NCBI GenBank assembly: GCA_026545225.1
Contig: CM048845.1
Location: forward strand, 32,106,501 to 32,170,500
DNA length: 64,000 nucleotides
From: Cornus controversa
Lineage: Eukaryota > Streptophyta > Magnoliopsida > Cornales > Cornaceae
Direction of reading: 5' to 3'
Below, piece by piece: positions 12,501 through 23,571 of the stretch. The position numbers and the translations under genes were made by a program. Each line of letters begins with the position of its first letter. The first letter of the stretch is position 1. The notes below the pieces were generated by a model, which ran no database searches, was not told the DNA's origin, and worked only from the letters and a program-made list of their open reading frames with translations.

Positions 12501-12554
12501 AGCAGAGGGCTTCAGATTCAACGTATTTCGGCTGGAGGGAAGAAGCATAAGTGA
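12501..12554 (+). pseudogene. Displaced last 17 codons of the callose synthase
   Basis: Directly after the 3' target duplication CTTTC (12496-12500) the sequence translates as SRGLQIQRISAGGKKHK and a TGA stop. This is the usual ending of callose synthases and continues exactly in phase from NEAF at 1097-1108 once element T and one TSD copy are removed. It now lies 11.4 kb from the rest of its exon. Confidence 0.85.
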
Positions 12555-13017
12555 AGTGAATGAATGCTCTACCCTACCCGAGCAAGACTGACTACTGCAG
12601 CAGTTACGTATTAAAGAGGAGAGAAGAGTGGAGAATCTGGGTTTTAAAGAGATTTTTGAAGTCAAAACAGAGTAATATCTCATAATAGGTTTCGGGGAGA
12701 TTTCTATTGTAGTCAAAACAGAGAGAGAGAGAGATCATAGATGTAGTAGAATATGTGTACACTTTTATTGATCTATAATTTCTGCTTTGAAACTCGCTTC
12801 ATGCATAGTATATATATAGCATGTAATGTGTTATCTCTGTTTCTTCAAATATCAATAAATCAATGAATGCTTCAATCTGTATTTTTTTGATATAATATTC
12901 ATGCATGTATGTCAACAGGTTAAAACATTGTTCGTAAGTCAGTAGTCAGGTTAATGTACATTGATGATGTGGGAAAGTAGTGAGGGGGAGGGAAGAGGGT
13001 AAAAATAATAATTTCAA
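12555..13017 (+). other. Probable 3' UTR and downstream flank of callose synthase
   Basis: Non-coding sequence follows the TGA. An AATAAA at 12854-12859 is a plausible polyadenylation signal about 300 bases past the stop. A short GA-rich run lies at 12720-12732. No other feature is seen up to the CACTA-like repeats. Confidence 0.4.
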
Positions 13018-13312
13018 TTCTGGCGGTTTTTCTTAAACCGCCGGTGAAAGTTAACCATTACCGGCAGTTTATAGTAAACTGCCGGTACAAATGAACCAAT
13101 ACTAGCACTTTCAAGGTATTTTCCGACGGCTGCAAAAAAATTGCTGGTAATTATCGACAGTTTATCAAAACTACCGGTAATTCTCTACCGGCGGGACATT
13201 TTTCGGCATATTTTTTAATTGCCGGTGAACCGCTGGTGATGTTTTTTTTGGCAATTTTGGAGGGATTTTCTGGCGGTTTAAACCGCCGATAATATTAAAA
13301 AATCTTGTAGTG
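13018..13312. mobile_element. CACTA (En/Spm)-type terminal fragment
   Basis: The right edge is CTTGTAGTG; in reverse complement this is CACTACAAG, the standard CACTA terminus. Inside it are many direct and inverted copies of short units around ACCGCCGGT and TGGCGGTTTAAACCGCC (13022-13048, 13060-13085, 13178-13190, 13271-13288), as in the subterminal repeats where CACTA transposase binds. I find no opposite terminus nearby, so it is a truncated end. Confidence 0.6.
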
Positions 13313-13320
13313 TATATGTT

Positions 13321-14044
13321 CATTTTGAAGCTCTCAGGCAAATGGAAACCAATGAAGAGTCTAATAACTTGGAAGAGACTTTGACGACGATTGGTTCCTA
13401 TAATGGCATAAATGATGATGCCACTAATGTTTTGGAAGACTAACATGGAAGATCCAATACCTCATCTTCGTGGGGTTTGCACTCTCGGAAAAGAAAACAA
13501 CGAAGTTTAGATGCATTACGATCAGCTTTGAGGCTTGTGGTTGAGTCACTTGATAAATTTTTATATTTTGAACCCCCCAAAGGTGAGGGACAATACTTAC
13601 CTAGTGATTGGTGTGTAGGTAAGCCTCCTGACCGCTGATGTGTTTCAATAAAAAAATGAACACATCAGCTTTAATTACAAAATTAAATTTAAAATTTAAT
13701 AAATAAGTATAATAAATGTAATCAATCTCATTTATTATACTTATTTATTACATTTATTATACTTATTTATTAAATTTTAAATTTAATTTTGTAATTAAAG
13801 CTGATGTGTTTATTTTTTATTGGAATACATCAGCGATTAGGAGGGCTTACCTACACATCGGTCAGTAGGTAAGTATTGTCCCAAAGGTGACTGTCAAGAT
13901 GGTGTTAAGGTCCAAGGCTTGGACCAAACACAACTCTTTAGGGCCGTCGATTTAATGATCTATGATCCAAAAGAGTTTGAAGCCTTCTCCACCTTTCCAG
14001 ATGATATGAAAAAACCTTATATTTTGATGCATTTGAACAAATGA
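13321..14044 (+). pseudogene. Unidentified coding remnant interrupted by a MITE
   Basis: One frame stays open from 13321 to the MITE TSD and resumes in the same frame at 13883, ending at TGA 14042-14044. It is broken once by TAA at 13441-13443. The first half has a basic patch (LHSRKRKQRSLDALRSALR), then LVVESLDKF. The second half reads GLDQTQLFRAVDLMIYDPKE, then FEAFSTFPDDMKK. The pattern faintly recalls the C-terminus of Myb/SANT-like (L10-interacting-type) proteins, but I cannot name it. The uninterrupted frame across the MITE shows that this was an exon when the MITE inserted. The CACTA end abuts its 5' side. Confidence 0.5.
13587..13882. mobile_element. Foldback MITE with 8-bp TSD (hAT-like)
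   Basis: 296 bp beginning GGGACAATACTTACCTA and ending in its inverse, flanked by AAAGGTGA at 13579-13586 and 13883-13890. Most of the length is one near-perfect palindrome: for example CACATCAGCTTTAATTAC near 13660 is mirrored near 13800, around an AT-rich centre. An 8-bp TSD points to hAT transposition. It sits inside a coding remnant. Confidence 0.75.
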
Positions 14045-16799
14045 GTAGTTTACATGTTTTTTTTCCTATGCTTTAATTTTTCAAATGAAATATTTCCAGT
14101 TGAATTTCATTTTTCAAATGAAGTATTTGCTAGGCTCTAATAGTCAATTGAATTCCCAATCTTTGCAGCTACTTGGAACTGAGAGGTCAGTACCTCAAAT
14201 TTTGGCTTGTGAGTAGTTCTGTTATGTTCTGTTCTACTCTTGCTTTCGGGGGTGGGAAGACAGTTGCTTAGAGAAGAACCATCTTGATTATTTCTTGTTT
14301 TCTCTAATGGGGACTCAAGGGTCTTCTCTTTTTGTGTTTATTTTCTTTATGGAAAGCATGATGGTCCAACAGGCTTGCTGTGGAGGAAAGAACCATAAGG
14401 GGGGTTTTTTTTTTTCTTTCTAGTAGGATGGTAATGTTAAGAAGCTGCACATATATATGGTTCTTTATTCAACTAGGGTATTCTGAGATTTTCAGTTAAT
14501 TTCTTTGTTCAATTTTTTTAAATGAGTTCCAATTAAGCTTAGCTCTGTCTGTGGCATGCATTTTAGGCGGAATGTGATTTTTTTGATGTCAGATGTGTGT
14601 CTCTGACTGTTCCAGAATTTTGTTCTACCATAATTTATATAATATATATATATATACACACATGTACATATATACATTTATATGTGATTTTATTAATTGA
14701 AGATGTGAGGCCAAGAGAACAGAAAAAGTGAGATCAGATACTTTCATATTGCTAGGAATGTGAAGAAGTACGGGCAAAAGTCAAGAAACTCCTTCGTTAG
14801 CACTGACCTAAACCTTTAACTTTCCTTCCAAGTATTTAGCTTTTTTCTTTTTTTTTTTCTTTTCTTCTATGGAAATCTCAAAATGCCCTTAAGATGTTTG
14901 AAATGATTGAAATACCCTTCTTTGATATAATTTTTGTGAAGAATTTTGTCATTTCCTCAATCCCTGCCATTAGGAGTGGCAAAATTACAAATTAACACGT
15001 TTGGTAAACGGGTCGACATGAACACCACACGAAAAAATTGTAATATTCATATATTTTGATTTTATTGAAGCTTATATATGTTGCAATTATTTGTAATCTA
15101 TGTAATGATGAGATTGTTATAATATCTTCTCAATTGTTGAATTACATTAGTATATTTTGGAGTTTATATATAGATACAGAAAAAAAATTAGAAATAGAGA
15201 AACTCATATCATATAAGTAAAACGGGTTAAAAAAATTATTAAACGAGTTGTATTATTATAAGATATATTTATTAAACGAATTACACGGGTCAACACGTAA
15301 CATATTGAGAGTTTCTAACAAGTTTATTAAACTACCTGCCATATCATTTTGATCCTCATTCGCACAAAACCTCTCTCTCACTACAAACAAAGTAGAACCT
15401 CCCACTTTCAAAGTGTTTCACTTGTATTGTTTCCCTAGTGTATTTACTGTTATTGAAGCCAATTAATACAATAATCTCACTCTACTCCAGTTTGATAACT
15501 AGCTAATCAAGAAATTGAGCACGTGTTCATTGTTTTTCCTTTTTCTTTTCCTCATTTTTTTATTGGGGGATGCATGAACAAAATTGCATATATTTCATAC
15601 TATTTTCCCCTATCCACGCCAACCATGGGAGCATATGTGAGTTCTGAACCATATGTTTAAGAACCACATCAAGTTTTCAACGCTCAAAAATCAAACATCG
15701 TCATATAAACATCCTGCATCAAACATGAAATAGTTTCTAGAACAATAAAACAAAGATAAAGCCTAAATCAATTATCCTTTTTTTTTTTCCTTTTTTCTTT
15801 GATTTATTCTGATCAATTATAAACAATTGTGAGTTAAACTTAAAAAGCAGAATTTCAATTATACCATTCATGCGCGTAAAAATGAAAATTTTTTCTCCCA
15901 AATACTTTTACAAAGACCATCCATATTTGAAGCATAGTTAACTTACAGAAACTGGCAATTGAAAGGCCAAATTTATACAAAACAAGAAATTGTATAAATA
16001 GGTATGGCATAAGATCTCTATACCTAATTTAAGTTAAAAAAAAGGTAACAATACCAAAATAAGAAGGAAGAAGACAACTAAAAAAGGAAAAATTGAAACC
16101 TACCTTTTATGAACCAAAAATAAGGAGACCAATGAAGTAATGCAAGAAGCAAATAAATTTCTATAGAGAAGCCAAGATTCCTCTTGGAGGCTCCATAAGT
16201 CCACCACCCAAACCCAAATCTACCGAAATCAGTACAAACCCATCTCAGAACCACATCAAATCTTTGCAATCCAATCTAAGAACTTTTCTCTCTCTCAACC
16301 CTTCTTCAAGTACCAAAAAGCATAAAAAACAGAGGAACAGTAGTGGGCCTTTTTCGTTGTCCAAAAAGAAAATTGTTAATAATTTTCGCATATTGTCTAG
16401 CTAATAGATCTGAGAGTGGTACTAATTATTGGGTGAGTTTTGGAGTGCTCTCTCTTTCTTCACCGCGGCCGCCGTGATTGCTTCATCGACTGTACATTTT
16501 CATACACATATATTTTATTTATTTCAAATTCAGATTTTTTTTTTCTTAATTTGTTTTGATAATTTTTATTTTTGGATAAAGACAAAAATCATGTGTTGTT
16601 TTGGATAAAAGTGAGAAGGGTAATTTTGTTGTGTTGCATAATCAGATTTTTTCAATTAAAAAATAAGAAATTATTCATTGATCCAATTGTCATTTCACCA
16701 ATTTGAATTTGGGTATCTGAATTGACAAGTGTTATTTTTAAAAATATAGAGAAAATATCTGTTATTTAACATTTTTACAAAGATCAGTCTAATTTACCC

Positions 16800-16803
<4 letters not shown>
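14045..16803. other. AT-rich intergenic DNA, no gene recognised
   Basis: No open frame here resembles a known protein. Around 14990-15345 the stretch AACGGGTCGACA ... AACGGGTCAACACG resembles the inverted segments of common plant non-autonomous repeats, but I cannot define its ends. Around 16445-16500 a short GC-richer patch (CACCGCGGCCGCCGTG) could belong to the 5' region of a gene, though no coding sequence follows. Confidence 0.4.

Positions 16804-16855
<52 letters not shown>
16804..16855. repeat. (TA)n microsatellite
   Basis: An uninterrupted TA dinucleotide run of about 26 units. Shorter runs occur at 17061-17080 and 19106-19160. The AT-rich DNA between 16856 and 17523 holds no gene that I recognise. 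Confidence 0.9.
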
Positions 16856-16860
<5 letters not shown>

Positions 16861-17523
16861 AACCATGGTTAGATATGAGCTATGACTCAATGAGCCATAC
16901 ATATACCATAATTGACAATATTAATCACTGACCATGAATCCATTCAAAAGTAATATTTTGAAACTAATGATCCATTACAAACAGTAAACCTTGCCAAAGA
17001 GCTAAAGCCTCCCGCCATAGAGATAAAGTTACAAATTACAAATGAATTCTAAATTTGATAATATATATATATATATATACTCACATACATATTTATTTAT
17101 ATAAAATTTAATTAATTTTTAATTTAAATTCCAAATGAATAGTTTATCGGAACTAAAAAATTGGAATTGTAATTCAATTTCATATTAATTCCAAAGTCAG
17201 TCCAAACAGTGAATTTAGAATTGAATTCGTAGAATTTCAATTCAATTCCAATTTCGTGTAGCCGAACGTGTCTAAAATCTATTTTTAGAAATGGAATTAA
17301 GGATCCTGTTATTCATGCTATTATGCTTTTCATTGTTTCAAAAAACTCTGCGATATATAGAAAATGTGCAAAAAAAACACATCTGCTATTTGTTATGTGC
17401 ATATAAATCTCTATAATTTCAAATTTTGCAGCAAATTGCTCCTGTTACATATCATAATGTCAGAATATTTTGAAAAATCCAAAAGTACTATTTTTGTTAT
17501 TTCACTTTTTTACTTTTTTTAAA

Positions 17524-18002
17524 GGGCAAAGTGCAAAAAACACCCTCATTGTGTACCAAATGTGCAACCCCCCCTTGCAGTGCAAAAAAAACCTATCACT
17601 GTTCACAAAATGTGCAAATAAAAATATTTTGTTAATTTAACAATTAAAATGTCTAAAACACCCTTACACTCTAATGTCATGTTTGGATGTCCAAAAATGG
17701 CTCATCCGAATATTAATTTTTTATTTATTTAAAAAATGTGCAAATACTCCCTTATTTTCACTCGTCGAGCTCATCTGAAATAATAAAATAATTAAAATAT
17801 ATTTTTAGTTAACATAAAAATAAAACATTCATCCAAACATTGCATAACGGTTTTAAAGGCTGAGAGGGATATTTTGGCCATTTAAAATTTTGATGGAGGG
17901 GGCAGATTGTAAAAATGTAAAGGGATTATATGCACATAATAAACTGTAAGGTAGTTTTTTGCACATTTTGTATATAACGGGGTGTTTTTTTGCACTTTAC
18001 CC
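17524..18002. mobile_element. MULE-like MITE with 9-bp TSD
   Basis: It begins GGGCAAAGTGCAAAAAACACC and ends GGTGTTTTTTTGCACTTTACCC, an imperfect inverted pair of about 35 bp. It is flanked by TTTTTTAAA at 17515-17523 and 18003-18011. A 9-bp TSD is the mark of Mutator-like transposition, but the TSD is low-complexity. Related sequence (GTGCAAAAAAAACAC near 17367, TTTTTTTTTGCACTTTATCC near 18160) lies outside, so a second copy may surround it. The flank 18012-18608 has no gene. Confidence 0.55.
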
Positions 18003-18608
18003 TTTTTTAAATTAAAAAATCATAAAGTAAGGGTACTTTAGTCATTTCAATGTTCAATTTCTCCCAAATTGAAAATTTGTCCTTATTTGCACAAACTAAA
18101 TAATGTAAGGGGGTTTTGCGCACATCAGGGGGTATTTGTACATTTTTCATATAACGGAGTTTTTTTTTGCACTTTATCCTTAATTTAATTATGTCTATAA
18201 GGATTAATGTTACTAAAATTCAAACATCCAACACGCTACTAATTACTCTCTTTCTCTTCCTTATATTCTGTAAACATCAAAGCTCTTTTAATTCTCTTGT
18301 GCCTCTAATGTCATTTTTATCTCTCTTCTCTGGCTCATTCCTCTTGAAGGTGAGGTGAGGAGAGGTGATGCGTGGCTAGGCTAGGCAGGCTGAAGGCCAA
18401 GGGGTCAGCCTATGCAAAACCTAAACTCCTCATAAACCCATTGCATCTCAACCCATATAGTACCATACGGTGAGAGTTGCTTGGTTGTTCAAAATTTTAA
18501 AACCTTACCAAGAAATAGAAAGTTACAAAAAAAAAATTACTAAAGTAAATGAAGAACTAATAAAATAAAGAAAGATCTCTGTATACAATGAATGGCAGAG
18601 AGACACTT

Positions 18609-19100
18609 GGCATCGTTTGGATTCAAGGATTTGGAAGGATAAGGAGAGAAAAGAAATGAGAGGATAGTGTATTTTGTGTTTGAGTTCTTTAAATGAAGAG
18701 AAATGAGAGAATTGAGAGGGATTTGAAGAGATGGTTATTCCTCTTAATCCCTTAAGGGTAGTTTGGTATGCAGGAATGAAATGGAATGAGAATGAAATGA
18801 AGCTGTGAATTGAATGACCATTCTCATTCCAATGTTTGACTGTACATAGAGAATGATGTAGGAATGAAATGGTAATACCTTCCAACATGTTATACTTTTT
18901 CATAAAACATAATCAATTTTAAAAATGGGACATTTGGCTAACTTTAATTTAATTATCATGTAAAAAAAATTTTGATTACCCATTCAATTAAAACTTTCTA
19001 AATCAAGATATAATCCGTGACATGTATATATATATATAGGCGTGTGGAAAGTATATAACATACATATTATATATAGAGAGAGATATTAACACTAATTACC

Positions 19101-19136
<36 letters not shown>

Positions 19137-19756
19137 ATATACCTATTATATATATATATATATTCTAGAGTGAGTTGTAAAAGAAGGAGAGAAATTAATA
19201 AAAAGAGAGAGAATAATTTTAATAAGAAATGAGAATGAAATGACCATTCCATAACTCAAGAAGAGGAATAATTTTGTTGGAATGAGCATTCCAAAGGAAT
19301 GACTAGGAGTTGACATTCCATTTCTAATGTAGCACAACAAACAACAGAAAGGGAATCAAATGTGGAATAACCATTCCATTCCACTTCTATTCCTGCATAC
19401 CAAACTAGCCCTTATATCATATCCTCCCAAAAATAAGAAGATTTGGAGGAAAAAAATAGTGAGTTAAGTAGTACTTTCGTAATTCCAAAACCACTCTCAA
19501 CAATTAAAAAGAGAAAAGTGTTATTCCACCCATATTTCAATAAATACAAAAGGGTATAATAGTAATTTGATTGTTATCATTTCTTTTCTTTTCTCTTTCC
19601 TATCTTATACAATCAAGAATATTATCATTTCTTTTCTTCTCTATCATGTTTATTCAAACATAAAAAAGAGGTCATTGATATCATCTTATTTCATTTCTTT
19701 TCTTTTCTCTCATAACTAAATTATCGTTTCATTTCTTTTCTCTGTCCAAACGAGCC
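18609..19756. mobile_element. Outer MITE, split by a second MITE
   Basis: The ends form an inverted pair: GGCATCGTTTGGATTCAAGG at 18609 and TGTCCAAACGAGCC at 19756. The body has mirrored runs of GAGAGAAAAGAAATGAGA and TCATTTCTTTTCTTTTCTC. I see no convincing TSD. Part of the left arm (GATTTGAAGAG...TTAATCCC) is separated from its partner (ATATCCTCCC...AGATTTGG) by the inner element. Confidence 0.5.
18755..19411. mobile_element. Inner MITE, Tourist-like (TTA TSD)
   Basis: It begins AGGGTAGTTTGGTATGCAGG and ends CCTGCATACCAAACTAGCCC, flanked by TTA at 18752-18754 and 19412-19414, the target of PIF/Harbinger elements. Repeated GGAATG and CATTCC motifs run along the arms, with TA arrays inside. 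It lies within the outer MITE and is therefore younger. Confidence 0.6.
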
Positions 19757-20005
19757 TAACTTCCATAGTACCAGGCAAAATCCTTGACCTTCAAAATATT
19801 ATATATTTTGCAATGGGATGCTGCTGCTAAAATGCAAGTATGCAAGTGTCATAACATCAACATCCACCAAGATGAAGCAGACACACCATCAGTAAACTGA
19901 ATTAATTTTAAGAGACATGTCCTAGTCGTGGTGGTATCTCAATTTAACCCAAAATCAAGATAACAATAAAAAACTGAATGAATTTTGCAAATTTTCCAAA
20001 ATTAA

Positions 20006-20777
20006 GGCCTTGCTTGGTTTGTAACTTGCAAAATTGTTTTCAAGAATAGTTTTCAAAGAATGAGAATAGAAAATAGTTTCCAGTTTTTTCAGTTTAAAAA
20101 TGCACTTGGTATGAGAATTTATAAAACAGTTTTCAAAGAACAGAAACTCAAAAATCTGCTTGGTTGTATCTATTGAAAATAATTTTATTGAACTAAGAAA
20201 ATAAACAATATTACACATCACTCTTATATTTATTTATTTTTAAGATGTTAACTACTAATGCAATAAATTTTATTTTTCCTAAGTCTACTAATGCAATATT
20301 TATTAATAGGTGTTACTTGTTGGCTAGTATTCTTAACTTAATAAATATTGCACAAATACAATATCACAAGTATAAATAAAACATAAGAAATACATGACTT
20401 AATTTAATTTAAATAGAGTTATTTCAAGTGTCATACGCACTTTTAGTTCTACAATCATTAAGTTTAGTTATACATACCAAAACAAAATATTAAATAATTA
20501 AAGAGACAAAGCTTCATCTATCATTGTCTGCGAATGACGCCCACATGGAATTCGTTATGTGATTTTTATAGGCTTCCATCTATATCGCACCATCATCAGA
20601 TGAGTTGAGACGATTCAATATACCATATCCACTACTGTTACCATTCCCCCCATCAACGACATTAACATCTTCTTCTCCAAATTGCATAAAAAAACTATCA
20701 TCTAATGCATTTTGACGAATGAAATTGTGAATTGTACAGCAAGCGGTTACGATGAGTCGTTGCCTAGTCAACTTATA
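20006..20777 (-). mobile_element. Truncated PIF/Harbinger element, 3' end
   Basis: The left end GGCCTTGCTTGG follows TAA (20003-20005), matching the TTA/TAA target and GC-rich terminus of PIF/Harbinger elements. Reading inward on the minus strand there is a non-coding tail and then the C-terminus of a Harbinger transposase. The sequence stops abruptly near 20775, where Athila sequence starts. The other terminus is not in the window. Confidence 0.6.
20580..20777 (-). pseudogene. Harbinger transposase C-terminal fragment
   Basis: The minus-strand translation LTRQRLIVTACCTIHNFIRQ is the conserved C-terminal block of the DDE nuclease of PIF/Harbinger elements (HARBI1-type), followed by an acidic Asn/Gly-rich tail to the stop at 20580. 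The catalytic residues lie upstream in the family and are absent. The open frame runs on without a stop into Athila sequence to 20978, creating a chimeric frame of two unrelated transposons. Confidence 0.7.
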
Positions 20778-23305
20778 AGAAGGAGGAAGAGGCTCGATTG
20801 GAGCCTTCCATTTTGGAAAGTTATTTACAATGGTGACATCAAGCATTGTATTTACATCTTTAATTGATTGCTTGATGTCAAAGTTGTTGTAATTGAAGTG
20901 ACTTAGGCACGCCTCTAAAGGGTCTTTGGCTAAGATGTGAGGGAGCACTTCTTTAACAAGCTCATCCACAACATCCACCCAATAGCACTAGCTTTCATCA
21001 CTAGAAGTGTGGTGGGATGCATTGAAGATGTTCGACCTTACCTTTATATTCCTGAACCCAGTATGGAAATTAACACAAGCTTTAGTTGTAGCCAAGAAGG
21101 GACGACCTATAATGATCAGAATATGTTGAGTAGGGTTTTGGACATGTTCCGTATCAAGGATTATGAAGTCCATTGGGAAATAGAATTTGCCCACTTAAAT
21201 GATTACATCCTCAATGATGCCACATGGTTGCTTTATCGAGCGATCGACAAGTTGTAACACTACCATGGTTGGCTTAAGTTCTCCTAGCCCTAATTGCTTG
21301 TAAACTGAATAAGGAAGTAAGTTAACACTAGCTCCCTAATCAAAGAGGGCCCTCTCGAATTCTTGATCATCGATGATACAAGAGATTATTGGGACACCTA
21401 GATCTTTGAATTTAAGAGGGGTGTTACGTTGAAAGATGGAACTCACTTACTTGGTTTGAAGGAATTTCTTAAGAACTTGATTTCGTGATTTACGCTTTTG
21501 CATACATAACTCCTTTAAAAATTTAGCACATGGGGGAATTTGCCTTATAGCATCAAAGAGAGGGAGATTAATTTTCACTTGATTGAAAATCTTCATTATA
21601 TCCGAAATCTTCTCTCCCTGCTTCCCAAAATGAGAAGAATCACTTAATCTTTGTTGAAATGGAACTCTAGGTTCAAATGAAGTTTCTTGATTTGGAGTAG
21701 ATGATAATTGGGCTTCAGTTGTCTTTCCTTTATCTTTTGATGAATTTGGATGTTTGGAAGAAACATTTGGTTTTGGAATTGAGTTGTAATTGATTGAGCT
21801 TGTTCTTGATGTATATTCAACGAAGAAGAAGAAGGCTCATCAACTATGTGTATTCCTGTAGGGTTTACCACCAGTTGGCTCGGTAATCTCCCATCCTCTC
21901 TTCTATTCAATGCATTTGCTAGTTGTCCCATTTGGGATTCTAGATTTGAAATGGATTGAGAGTAGGAATGCAACAATTGAGTATTAGACTCAAGGTTGCC
22001 TAAAGCCGCCAAGACCTTGTCCTCAAATTTTGGATTTTGGGGAGGAGGTAGTGGAGTGGTGTAGAAACTTGAATATGGTTGATAGGGTCTAGGTTGGAAT
22101 TAAGATGGACCTTGTTGTCCTTGAAGAGCCTGAGGTCTTTGATTTTGATAATGACCTTAGTTTCCATATTGAAAATAGGTTTGATGTCTCCAACACGGAT
22201 TATAAGAGTTTTGATAAGAATTTTGGCCCGACCTAGAATATAGTGCATTTACATGTTTTTTAGTAAATTCTAGGTATTGCCCTGTCTAAGGACAATCCCT
22301 AATATAATGAGATGGACTAGAGCAGAAGGAACACACATCATGTGTAAGAGTAGGAATGGAACTCGGAGGAGTAGGATAAGGAGAAGAAGTCCCTGCCAAT
22401 ATAACTTGGTCTAGTTTCTTAGATAGAGAATCTATTTTCATTTCGGTTGCGTGTTCCTTACACAATTCAAAGATACTCTCAGCTTTGGCATTGGAGGGAG
22501 CAATATTCTTACCCTTCCTTTCAATTGAAGAACATTGAAATGAATTTTCACTCAAGTTCTCGAAAAGAGTCCACACCTCATCGGGACTTTTAAAAAAGAA
22601 CATAGCCCCACAACTAGCATCTACCATTTGGTTATGGGCTCACCTAGACCATCATAGAAACCTTGTACCAATTACCATTTAAGAATAGCATGGTGTGGGA
22701 ATGATCGCAAAAGGTCTTTCATTCTCTCCCATATCCCATCCCATTGAGAAAAACAAATGATGGCTCTCCGCACATCACTAGTCTTTCCCATTGGAAAGTA
22801 TTTGTTTAGAAACTCCCGTTGCATTTCTGCCTAAAATTTAATAGAATGAGGTTTTAAGAAATTGAACCATTGTTTGGCTTTATCCTTAAGTGAGAAGGAA
22901 AAGAGATGAAGCCTTAGGTCATATTCCATGAAGTATGTTCAACCAGAGGTTAAACATACTTCCAAGGGTCTTCATTAGGTAGCCTATGGAAACAATTAAG
23001 AAGACTAATGGTGGAGGATTTGATTTCAAAGTGATTTGTCACCACATTTGAGAAACGAATACATGATGGTCATGCATAGGTAGTTAGAACATAGAAATCC
23101 CTAAGAACCTCCACACCTGGTGGGGTGGTGGTCGAAGTATTAGATTTTTCTATGCATGTATATTATCATTATGTGCCATGTTTTCTATCCTAGTTTCTCT
23201 AAACAATATAAGGTCCCTAGGAATGCCGTTATAATGTCTAAGAGTTCGTTCTAGTTCAAGATCACAAGGCAATAATGGTAATGATATGGATCTCCTACCT
23301 TGCAT
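20778..23305 (-). pseudogene. Athila gag-protease relic of element F
   Basis: It starts at ATG 23305 (MQGRRSISLPLLPC). The gag body has a zinc knuckle CSFCSSPSHYIRDCP near 22286-22340 and the linker LESQMGQLANALNRREDGRLP near 21900-21960. A protease-region piece follows (GKFYFPMDFIILDTE, IIGRPFLATTKA, 21194-21080), then DPLEACLSHFNYNNFDI before the break near 20778. Several stops and frameshifts separate the pieces. The order is that of Athila gag-pol; RT onward is missing. Confidence 0.65.
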
Positions 23306-23548
23306 GTAAAAGTTACACTCCTAAACTATATGCAAAAATAGAATTTAAATAATTAAGTGCAAAAATTGGATACTATACTCGCAAAGAATCCGAGCTTAAG
23401 TCCCGAAGCCTTAAATGAGTGATAAATACCTCAAATGTAGCACTAAATAAGTCTGAACAAAAATACTTACAATTAAAGGATTTAAAGAATGAGTTAGGTT
23501 AAAAATAAAACTAGACTCAATCTTATGATTTTAGTAATTAAACCATAG

Positions 23549-23566
23549 TCTCCGGCAACGGCTCCA
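23549..23566 (-). other. Mutated tRNA-Asp primer binding site, element F
   Basis: The plus strand reads TCTCCGGCAACGGCTCCA, two mismatches from the tRNA-Asp 3' end TCCCCGGCAACGGCGCCA found exactly in A, B and D. It lies five bases from the LTR edge. Confidence 0.7.
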
Positions 23567-23571
23567 AAAAT

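Larger units (their letters stand above)
668..12554 (+). pseudogene. Callose synthase (glucan synthase-like) C-terminus, split by a retrotransposon
   Basis: Callose synthases are large plasma-membrane enzymes that make 1,3-beta-glucan from UDP-glucose. Three pieces give the family's C-terminus. Exon 668-855 reads VSMGRKKFS, DFQLMFRLLKL, then FIGFIVIIV and GDIFASLLAFMPTGWALLQ. Exon 933-1108 reads AQACRPMVKG, WGSVRALARGYEYMIGM, then AWFPFVSEFQTRLLFNEAF. The last 17 codons plus stop lie at 12501-12554. An intron with GT (856) and AG (932) separates the first two, in phase 0. The frame breaks twice: near 731-740 (two extra bases by comparison with the family) and near 1036-1041 (one base missing). 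Element T (1109-12495) separates NEAF from SRGLQIQRI. The frameshifts could be sequencing errors; the insertion is unambiguous. Membrane segments fit the C-terminal transmembrane bundle of the family. Only the extreme C-terminus is in the window. Confidence 0.85.

Noticed and set aside
16078..16269. 63-codon minus-strand frame with Trp/Phe-rich sequence
   Set aside because: No family recognised and no supporting splice or start context.
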